Shown here: piece by piece, positions 1-5,220 of the stretch
Position numbering within the stretch: position 1 is the first letter of the stretch
Layout: every line of letters starts with the position of its first letter
Source of the DNA: Desulfosporosinus sp.
GTDB taxonomy: Bacteria; Bacillota; Desulfitobacteriia; Desulfitobacteriales; Desulfitobacteriaceae
Length of the DNA stretch: 5,827 bases
Reading direction: 5' to 3'
Assembly: GCA_016278585.1 (NCBI GenBank)
Contig: JADQBO010000423.1
Coordinates: 1 to 5,827 of the forward strand
The notes under the pieces: model-generated
Told to the model about the DNA's origin: nothing
The model's database searches: none
What the model saw: the letters and a program-made list of their open reading frames with translations, nothing else
Made by a program: the position numbers and the translations under genes

Positions 1-494
1 GTAGTGGCATGTCCACCATTGGTAATAAATATTTTGCTGCCGCTAACCAGGAAATGGTCCCCTTGATCTTCGGCCTTGCATCTAAGGGCAGCAGCGTCTG
101 AACCAGCATTAGGCTCAGTCAAAGCATATGCCCCAATAATTTCCCCTGTGGACAGTCTCTTTAAATACTTATCTTTTAACGCTTGACTGCCATATAGGTA
201 CATACTCATACAACCCAGGCCCGTGTGCACACTGGTTACAACCGCTGTAGAGGCGCAGGCCTTAGCTAACTCCTCAACGATAATAGCAAAGTCCAGATAG
301 GTACCGCCACCACCGCCCCATTCTTCCGGAATAGGAAAACCCGTTAAACCTAGCTCTCTCATCTTTTTCCAAGTATCTACAGGAAACTCATGACTTTTGT
401 CGAGAATCTCCGCCATTGGCGCTACTTGGCTCTTAGCAAATTTTCTCACCATATCTCTAACCATCAAGGTTTCACTACTTAATTGAAAATCCAT
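1..494 (-). CDS. Acyl-CoA dehydrogenase, N-terminal part (3' end beyond window)
   Basis: This gene encodes an FAD-dependent acyl-CoA dehydrogenase, a cytoplasmic flavoenzyme that oxidises acyl-CoA to trans-2-enoyl-CoA and passes electrons to electron-transfer flavoprotein. I translated 164 residues from ATG at 494 without a stop. They contain the N-terminal helical domain, a PEEWGGGG loop (residues 56-63), the family signature ALTEPNAGSDAAA (124-136) and the flavin-contacting K-I-F-I-T-N-G stretch (154-160). Family members are usually about 380 residues, so over half is missing, including the catalytic glutamate, and chain-length specificity cannot be judged. The start is supported by AGGAGTGGG lying 6 nt upstream of the ATG. 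The gene starts 41 bp after the thiolase stop on the same strand with no terminator between them, so the two are probably co-transcribed. The short-chain (butyryl-CoA-like) type is likely given the thiolase partner, but this is inference. Confidence 0.93.
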   Translation of the reverse strand, partial: MDFQLSSETLMVRDMVRKFAKSQVAPMAEILDKSHEFPVDTWKKMRELGLTGFPIPEEWGGGGGTYLDFAIIVEELAKACASTAVVTSVHTGLGCMSMYLYGSQALKDKYLKRLSTGEIIGAYALTEPNAGSDAAALRCKAEDQGDHFLVSGSKIFITNGGHAT

Positions 495-535
495 CTTAAT
501 CCCACTCCTATCGTGTTATAGATTTATAGAAACCT

Positions 536-1894
536 TTAGTCAGCCTCTACATGGATCAGCATGGCATCACCCTGAGCATGACCGGCACAAATACCGCACA
601 CCCCATAACCACCGCCACGGCGTTTCAGTTCATAAGCCAGAGTCATCACGATTCTAGCTCCGGTTGCTCCGATGGGATGACCATAAGCAATTGCACCACC
701 GTTAACATTGACCTTTTCAAACATCTGTTCCTTCGTCATGCCTAGAATACTGCGAGCACTCACCAAGGCCACCGCAGCAAAGGCTTCATTTATTTCAATC
801 AGTTTAATATCATCAAGGGTTAAATTATTCTGCTCCAGTACCTTCTTAATAGAAAGACCAGGAACCGTGGCAATATCTTTCGTGGGCTGTGATACTTCCG
901 CATAGTCTACGATGGTGAAAAGAGGTTTTACACCCAAGGCATCCGCCTTATCACGACTCATGAGCAGGCACACATCCCCACCATCATTGGTTCCAGGTGC
1001 GTTACCAGCAGTTACACTGCCAGGTTTTCCAGTGACAGAACTTACATGATTGAAAACCGGACCAAGCTTTGCCAAGCCTTCTATGGTAGAATTAGCTCGG
1101 GGTCCTTCATCTTTTTCCATGACTTCTTTGCCCCGTTTAATAGCAACTGGAAAAACCTCTTTGTCAAGTTTTCCTGCAGCCATAGCCTCTGAAGCAGCCA
1201 GCTGAGAATGGAGTGCCCATTCATCCTGTTCTTCACGGCTGTAACCAAATTCATCGGCCACTTCAGACCCATGAATAGCCATGTGGCGATCATAGATGGC
1301 ATCCCATAGCCCATCTTTAACCATGAGATCTTCACAGTCAGCATTTAGAAAGCCCATCTTTTTTCCACGTCTCATATCGGGAAGGGCAAAGGGAATATTG
1401 CTCATGCTCTCTTGCCCACCGGCGATTACGATCTCTGCTCTGCCCAGGGCGATCATCTGGGCACCCAAATCAATAGTTTTAACTCCGGAGGAGCAAACCT
1501 TATTTACTGTGATAGAGGGTACATGCTCAGGTAACCCTGCCAGTAGCGTTGCCTGACGGCTCGGAACTTGACCACTACCTGCTTGTACCACATGTCCCAT
1601 GATCACATAATCAACATCCCCAGGCGCGACTTTTCCTTCAGTTCTGCGAATAACTTCCTTAATCGCTAAGGCCCCCAATTGGGCAGCATCATACTCTACT
1701 AAAGCACCAAGGGATTTACCATAGGGAGTTCTACAAGCTTCTACGCAAACCACCTCGCGTTGTTTAGCGTAGGTATTAAAGATTTTCCTGCCCATCGTTG
1801 AATAATCGGGCTTTCGCTCACCGTAAGCACTGATCCTAGCATCCTTGTAATAAGTTTTTCTAGTTAATTCAAGTTTTTGTGTTATTTTAGACAT
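536..1894 (-). CDS. Thiolase (acetyl-CoA C-acyltransferase) with N-terminal extension
   Basis: This is a cytoplasmic thiolase of 452 residues that condenses two acetyl-CoA to acetoacetyl-CoA or cleaves 3-ketoacyl-CoA. The nucleophilic cysteine is C134 in NKVCSSG. Next come the substrate loop with MSNIPF and LPDMRRGKKMG (164-181), the pantetheine loop TAGNAPGTNDGG (295-306), the NEAFA motif (369-373), NGGAIAYGHPIGATG with H406 (398-412) and the second catalytic cysteine C436 in CAGHAQGDA. All three PROSITE-type thiolase patterns can be traced. Typical enzymes are about 390-400 residues and begin near REVV (R46 here), so this one carries about 45 extra N-terminal residues. The long start is favoured because AAGGAGGA (1906-1913) precedes it by 11 nt, while the internal ATG at 1795 (M34) has no ribosome binding site. 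It is the first gene of an operon with the acyl-CoA dehydrogenase and lies behind a candidate sigma-54 promoter. Biosynthetic versus degradative use cannot be settled from the sequence. Confidence 0.95.
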   Translation of the reverse strand: MSKITQKLELTRKTYYKDARISAYGERKPDYSTMGRKIFNTYAKQREVVCVEACRTPYGKSLGALVEYDAAQLGALAIKEVIRRTEGKVAPGDVDYVIMGHVVQAGSGQVPSRQATLLAGLPEHVPSITVNKVCSSGVKTIDLGAQMIALGRAEIVIAGGQESMSNIPFALPDMRRGKKMGFLNADCEDLMVKDGLWDAIYDRHMAIHGSEVADEFGYSREEQDEWALHSQLAASEAMAAGKLDKEVFPVAIKRGKEVMEKDEGPRANSTIEGLAKLGPVFNHVSSVTGKPGSVTAGNAPGTNDGGDVCLLMSRDKADALGVKPLFTIVDYAEVSQPTKDIATVPGLSIKKVLEQNNLTLDDIKLIEINEAFAAVALVSARSILGMTKEQMFEKVNVNGGAIAYGHPIGATGARIVMTLAYELKRRGGGYGVCGICAGHAQGDAMLIHVEAD

Positions 1895-1905
1895 ATAGTT
1901 CGAAA

Positions 1906-1913
1906 TCCTCCTT
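1906..1913 (-). promoter_or_regulatory. Ribosome binding site deciding the thiolase start
   Basis: Read on the minus strand this is AAGGAGGA, 11 nt before the ATG at 1894. The spacing is slightly long, but the match to the 16S tail is near perfect. No comparable site precedes the internal ATG at 1795, so this site supports translation of the N-terminal extension. Confidence 0.75.
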
Positions 1914-1951
1914 ATTCCTTAAGTTCTAGAAAGCTCTATCCACCTTACTCT

Positions 1952-1976
1952 ATTTTTATAGTTGATCTATAAAAAT
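1952..1976. repeat. AT-rich perfect 10-bp inverted repeat at the predicted start site
   Basis: ATTTTTATAG (1952-1961) and CTATAAAAAT (1967-1976) are perfect inverted copies separated by 5 nt. The predicted sigma-54 start (about 1965-1967) falls at its centre, so the RNA would carry only one arm. It is therefore more likely to act as DNA, as an operator or melting region, than as an RNA hairpin. Confidence 0.55.
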
Positions 1977-1992
1977 GCAAGAATCATGCCAA
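1975..1992 (-). promoter_or_regulatory. Candidate sigma-54 (-24/-12) promoter of the thiolase operon
   Basis: On the minus strand the sequence reads TTGGCATGATTCTTGCAT. Against the sigma-54 (RpoN) consensus TGGCACG-N4-TTGCW it has one mismatch (T for C in the -24 box). The essential GG and GC lie at exactly the required spacing (GG at 1990-1989, GC at 1978-1977). Transcription would begin near 1965-1967, giving a leader of about 70 nt before the thiolase ATG. I see no better sigma-A promoter in front of this operon. Sigma-54 promoters need an ATP-driven activator bound upstream, which fits the dyads at 2108-2228. Confidence 0.72.
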
Positions 1993-2016
1993 TATTCTCA
2001 ATATTTGCATGATTCT
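1980..2016. repeat. 37-bp palindrome overlapping the sigma-54 promoter
   Basis: The arms are 17 nt (1980-1996 and 2000-2016) around a 3-nt centre (CTC), with a single mispair (1990 with 2006). The promoter-proximal arm contains the -24 box and the promoter spacer, so a protein on this dyad would compete with or position RNA polymerase. There is no T-run on either side, so it is unlikely to be a terminator. An operator is the simplest reading, and this is inferred. Confidence 0.7.
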
Positions 2017-2107
2017 AAGGAAACCCCGTGAAGGCCCATAATACAGGCACTTCGTCAGGCTTGACTTTTAAACAATAGACAAGATTTCCGAGCACCTTCT
2101 CTGCTTA

Positions 2108-2125
2108 TGTCTACCAGAGGAGACA
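2108..2125. promoter_or_regulatory. Candidate activator-binding dyad, site A
   Basis: The dyad TGTCT-N8-AGACA reads TGTCTACCAGAGGAGACA. It is centred about 150 bp upstream of the predicted sigma-54 start, a normal distance for an enhancer-like site of a sigma-54 activator. It matches site B on the opposite strand at 15 of 18 positions. The activator itself is not in the window and its identity is unknown. Confidence 0.45.
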
Positions 2126-2189
2126 GTGATCCATTCCTTTTCCTCAAAAAGGACCCCCTAGTCCTGCTGATAGCCGCTCCACATCATTG

Positions 2190-2207
2190 TGTCTACATAC
2201 GAAGATG
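2190..2207. promoter_or_regulatory. Candidate activator-binding dyad, degenerate site C
   Basis: The left half TGTCTAC is fully conserved with sites A and B. The right half (AGATG in place of AGACA) has decayed. The site lies 21 bp, two helical turns, from site B, so both would face the same side of the helix. It is weaker than A and B. Confidence 0.3.
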
Positions 2208-2210
2208 ATC

Positions 2211-2228
2211 TGTCTCCAATTGTAGACA
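2211..2228. promoter_or_regulatory. Candidate activator-binding dyad, site B
   Basis: The dyad TGTCT-N8-AGACA reads TGTCTCCAATTGTAGACA. Its complement, TGTCTACAATTGGAGACA, matches site A at 15 of 18 positions. Its centre is about 103 bp from that of site A and about 255 bp from the predicted sigma-54 start. It also lies about 120 bp upstream of the UPF0182 ATG, so a role for that gene cannot be excluded. Confidence 0.42.
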
Positions 2229-2263
2229 CTTTAACTCTAAATTTCAAGACATTTGGCGAATAC

Positions 2264-2292
2264 TTGACAATCCTAACCATGGACTTCAAACT
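2264..2292 (+). promoter_or_regulatory. Possible sigma-A promoter for the UPF0182 gene
   Basis: A perfect -35 box TTGACA (2264-2269) is followed after 17 bp by CAAACT (2287-2292), a poor -10 match (3 of 6). A start near 2299 would leave a leader of roughly 43 nt. The -35 box is convincing but the -10 box is not, so another promoter may be used. Confidence 0.25.
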
Positions 2293-2330
2293 GTAGGTAG
2301 GATTAATTCTTGAAATTAAACTTATTTAAT

Positions 2331-2335
2331 GGAGG
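2331..2335 (+). promoter_or_regulatory. Ribosome binding site of the UPF0182 gene
   Basis: GGAGG sits 6 nt before the ATG at 2342, which is ideal Shine-Dalgarno spacing and fixes the start of the 912-residue protein. Confidence 0.85.
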
Positions 2336-2341
2336 AATTGG

Positions 2342-5080
2342 ATGTTAACATTTCTTAAGAAGTACAAAATACCTCTTATCCTGATCATTTTTATAGCTTT
2401 TATAGCGGTTACCATAGCCTATTATACCGACTATCTATGGTACCAAAGCCTTGCTGTAAGCCAGGTTTTCATTAAACCTATGCTCAGCGAATTAGGGATA
2501 AAATCTCTGTTATGGCTGTTGGGCTTTGCCTTTTTACTGGCAAATTTGTTACCTATGGCCGGCCAGTTTCGAATCACACGACGGCTAAGAGTGGTTTCGG
2601 AAACACACCTGCGAGAATTCAGTCTTAGCAAAACGGTCCTTGTTGTGATTGCTTTTATTCTATCTATTTTTTGGGTCTGGGCATTGCCTCAAATGTGGGA
2701 TAAGGTCTTACTGTTCTTTAACTCCGCACCCCTGGGTCAAGCAGATCCCATATTGGGTCGAGATCTTAGTTACTACCTATTTCAATATCCTTTGTATTCT
2801 CTTTTAAGTGCTGCCTTTATTAGCCTTCTATTTTTTACAATGATTATGGTTCTAATAGGATATGTCATTGGCAGCGCCATTAATTTGGCCGGACTTAGGA
2901 CCAGGCTTTCTCCTAAAGCCCTGTCTCACTTTTCCATCCTGTTAGGAATCTTCATGCTTTGGTATGCCCTAACTCGGGGCTTAGCCATGGCCGGTTTATT
3001 AGTTTCGCCATCCCCCTCCTTATACGGTGCCGGCTATACGGATGTAAACATCACCTTGCCACTGATGCAAATAGAAAGAATCATCGGTGTACTCCTTGCT
3101 CTTCTTCTGTTCGCGAACATTCGGCTAAAACAGAGCCGATTTCTAATTGGGGCACCGGTTCTGCTTATATTGGTTTCCCTGGCTGGGGGTATGGTTGCCG
3201 GAGCAGTCAACCAATTTATTGTACGACCTAACCAACTGTCACGTGAAACGCCTTATATACAGCACCATATTCAAGCCACCAGAGATGCTTACGGTTTATC
3301 AACCATTAAAGAAATAGAATATCCCATCGATGCTGGAGAGATATCCTCAGAAATATTAAAAGAAAATCAGGAAACCATCGATAATATCCGCTTACTAGAT
3401 TATCGGCCTCTAAAACAACTTTACAACCAAAACCAATCCCTTCGTCTCTACTACGAATTCAACGATATCGACATAGACCGCTATCAAATCGGGGATGAAT
3501 CCCGACAAGTCATGCTGTCCGTCAGGGAACTCAACGTAGACTCTCTCCCCGATCAAGCACAGACTCTCATTAATCGCCACTTTAAATACACCCATGGATA
3601 TGGTGTCGCCATGTCTCCAGTAAATAAAATCACCGCCAATGGCCATCCTACCTATTATCTTCAGGACATTCCGGTTAAAAGCGAAATTCCTGAAATCCCT
3701 CTAACCCAACCGGATATCTATTTTGGAGAGTTGACTAATCAATTTGTGGTTGTAGGGACTGCTACCGGAGAATTTGGCTATTCCGAACAAGGCACGAACA
3801 AAGAAGCCATTGTTCACTATAAAGGGAACGACGGCGTACCCTTAACCTTCTTCCGCAGACTTATGTATGCCATTAATTTTGCTAAGCCCATCCTCCTCTT
3901 TTCAGATGAGATCACACCTGAAAGTCGTATTCTCTATAATCGTAATATTGTCGAGAGAATCAATAAAGTAGCTCCATTTATTGAACAAGACAGCAATCCC
4001 TATCCTGTTATTTCTGAAGGAAAAATCTATTGGATTGTGGATGGCTACACAACCTCTAGCAACTATCCCTATGCCCAACCTTCAACCCAGCTGAATTATG
4101 TCCGTAATTCCGTAAAAATCGTAGTCGATGCCTATAACGGCGATGTAGGGATCTATAACTTTGATGAAAGCGATCCAATCCTCAAGGCTTGGGAGGGTAT
4201 CTTCCCAAACCTGATCAAAAGTCGGGAGGACTTCCCCCAGGCATTGGTATCTCACATCCGCTATCCCGCCGATTACTTTAACACTCAATCTCGCATGCTG
4301 AAAAACTACCACATGACCAATCCTCGGGACTTCTATAACCGGGAGAACGTCTGGGAAATTCCTACAGAGAAATATAGCGGAGAAGAAATTCCCGTAGAAC
4401 CCTACTATGTCACCATGCAATTACCGGACAGGGACAAGGCTCAATTTATTCTCAAGCAACCCTTTACCCCTTATAACCGTAGAAATATGGTCGGCTGGCT
4501 GGCTGCAGGTAACGACGGAGACAATTACGGGGAATTACAGCTCTTTAGTTTCCCACGAGGGAAACAGATAGAAGGCCCCAGCCAAGTGGATGCCTATATT
4601 GATCAGGACCCGATAATTTCTCAACAGCTCAGCCTCTGGAGTCAAGGTGGTTCTAACGTCGTACGAGGCAATCTCTTAACCATTCCTATTAATAATAAAA
4701 TCCTCTATGTTGAGCCGCTCTTCATCTTATCTGACAGCGGCAGTATCCCGGAGTTACGCCGAGTCATTCTCTACTACAATGATGTCTTGGTCATGGAAAG
4801 CTCCTTAGACTTAGCTTTAACCAAGCTCTTTGGGGAATTTAGAGACGATGAAGTCCCCACCGTTCCGGATACTCCTGACTCTCCGGATACACCCGGAACT
4901 CCGAGTACTCCAGGGGGTCCAGTTACAGACATGAGCTTTCCAGAGCTGGCCACCAAGATTAATGAGGTCTTCCTTAGCCAGGAACAAGCCGCCCGGGAAG
5001 GCCGCTGGGCCGACTACGGTACCTACGGCGAACAACTCCGTGAACTAATGAAGGCTCTGGCTGAATTAGCGAATAGATAA
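2342..5080 (+). CDS. UPF0182 (COG1615) family integral membrane protein
   Basis: This 912-residue protein belongs to the uncharacterised UPF0182 family. The N-terminal third has seven predicted membrane segments, at about residues 9-29, 53-73, 98-118, 153-180, 196-218, 247-262 and 269-290. The Arg/Lys-rich loops at 77-91, 185-192 and 261-266 are predicted inside, which puts the C-terminal 620 residues outside the cell. Family-typical stretches include DYLWYQSL (30-37), PYIQHHIQATRDAYG (304-318), THGYGVAMSPVN (417-428), DGYTTSSNYPYAQ (567-579), HMTNPRDFYN (657-666) and PFTPYNRRNMVGWLAA (707-722). A Pro/Thr/Asp linker (839-860) leads to a charged helical tail (866-910). The length is normal for the family. 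The start is fixed by GGAGG 6 nt upstream. The gene is monocistronic, divergent from the thiolase operon and convergent with ftsX. No enzymatic motif is recognisable, and the biological role is unknown. Confidence 0.95.
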   Translation: MLTFLKKYKIPLILIIFIAFIAVTIAYYTDYLWYQSLAVSQVFIKPMLSELGIKSLLWLLGFAFLLANLLPMAGQFRITRRLRVVSETHLREFSLSKTVLVVIAFILSIFWVWALPQMWDKVLLFFNSAPLGQADPILGRDLSYYLFQYPLYSLLSAAFISLLFFTMIMVLIGYVIGSAINLAGLRTRLSPKALSHFSILLGIFMLWYALTRGLAMAGLLVSPSPSLYGAGYTDVNITLPLMQIERIIGVLLALLLFANIRLKQSRFLIGAPVLLILVSLAGGMVAGAVNQFIVRPNQLSRETPYIQHHIQATRDAYGLSTIKEIEYPIDAGEISSEILKENQETIDNIRLLDYRPLKQLYNQNQSLRLYYEFNDIDIDRYQIGDESRQVMLSVRELNVDSLPDQAQTLINRHFKYTHGYGVAMSPVNKITANGHPTYYLQDIPVKSEIPEIPLTQPDIYFGELTNQFVVVGTATGEFGYSEQGTNKEAIVHYKGNDGVPLTFFRRLMYAINFAKPILLFSDEITPESRILYNRNIVERINKVAPFIEQDSNPYPVISEGKIYWIVDGYTTSSNYPYAQPSTQLNYVRNSVKIVVDAYNGDVGIYNFDESDPILKAWEGIFPNLIKSREDFPQALVSHIRYPADYFNTQSRMLKNYHMTNPRDFYNRENVWEIPTEKYSGEEIPVEPYYVTMQLPDRDKAQFILKQPFTPYNRRNMVGWLAAGNDGDNYGELQLFSFPRGKQIEGPSQVDAYIDQDPIISQQLSLWSQGGSNVVRGNLLTIPINNKILYVEPLFILSDSGSIPELRRVILYYNDVLVMESSLDLALTKLFGEFRDDEVPTVPDTPDSPDTPGTPSTPGGPVTDMSFPELATKINEVFLSQEQAAREGRWADYGTYGEQLRELMKALAELANR
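4868..4921 (+). repeat. Three degenerate 18-bp units encoding the Pro-rich linker
   Basis: Three in-frame hexapeptide units, DTPDSP, DTPGTP and STPGGP (residues 843-860), are encoded by successive 18-bp units. The nonamer TCCGGATAC recurs once per unit in the first two. It forms a flexible spacer between the external domain and the C-terminal helical tail and may vary in copy number. Confidence 0.6.
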
Positions 5081-5115
5081 TTGATCCTAACCATTCCGAT
5101 AAGCAGTAAATAATT

Positions 5116-5153
5116 AGAGCGAGGAGGAGATTCAACAATCTCCTCCTCGCTCT
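5116..5153. terminator. Perfect 17-bp hairpin between convergent genes, probable bidirectional terminator
   Basis: The arms 5116-5132 and 5137-5153 pair perfectly around a 4-nt loop (CAAC on the plus strand). The stem is rich in GAGGAGGAG / CTCCTCCTC. It lies 36 bp after the UPF0182 stop and 68 bp beyond the ftsX stop. Position and stability suggest a shared terminator. Neither strand has a proper T-tract after the stem: the plus strand continues GTAACTTAC and the minus strand AATTATTTA. The mechanism may therefore be imperfect or Rho-assisted, or the hairpin may mainly protect 3' ends. Confidence 0.65.
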
Positions 5154-5220
5154 GTAACTTACAAACGAATTTTGGATCATAAGCAGTATATTTGATGGAT
5201 CCCTCTGACTTACTTGCAAA

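Larger units (their letters stand above)
1895..2341. other. Divergent intergenic control region, 447 bp
   Basis: No convincing protein-coding gene was found here. The longest plausible short frame, 29 codons from ATG at 2107, has no ribosome binding site. The thiolase-proximal third holds two adjacent palindromes and a sigma-54 promoter. The middle (2108-2228) holds repeated TGTCTAC / GGAGACAG dyads. The right end holds a possible sigma-A promoter and the ribosome binding site of the UPF0182 gene. I recognise no structured RNA family or riboswitch. Confidence 0.8.

Noticed and set aside
551..1556. Plus-strand open frames antisense to the thiolase
   Set aside because: They are shadows of a well-conserved gene on the other strand, with no start signals or domain content of their own.
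1975..1992. Sigma-A promoter for the thiolase built from TTGGCA or TTGCAT with TATA-like sequence downstream
   Set aside because: The available spacings (14-15 bp, or 17 bp with AAAAAT) give poor matches, and the same bases fit the sigma-54 consensus much better.
2146..2165. Minus-strand mini-hairpin AGGAC/GTCCT followed by a short T-run
   Set aside because: The stem is only 5 bp with a 6-nt loop, and no transcript is known to reach it. It is too weak to call a terminator.
2107..2196. Short plus-strand open frame from ATG at 2107 (29 codons)
   Set aside because: There is no ribosome binding site, no recognisable domain, and it overlaps the dyad repeats. It is most likely chance.
2253..2270. 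Plus-strand TTGGCGAATACTTGACAA as a sigma-54 promoter for the UPF0182 gene
   Set aside because: The spacing between the two boxes is one base short and the -12 GC is GA, so the essential features are missing.
5099..5188. Direct repeat ATAAGCAGTA at 5099-5108 and 5179-5188
   Set aside because: It is only 10 nt, with unrelated flanks and no insertion-like content between. It is compatible with chance.
4974..5219. Minus-strand open frame covering the 5081-5220 intergenic gap
   Set aside because: It starts with TTG, has no ribosome binding site, runs through the terminator hairpin and then antisense to the UPF0182 gene.
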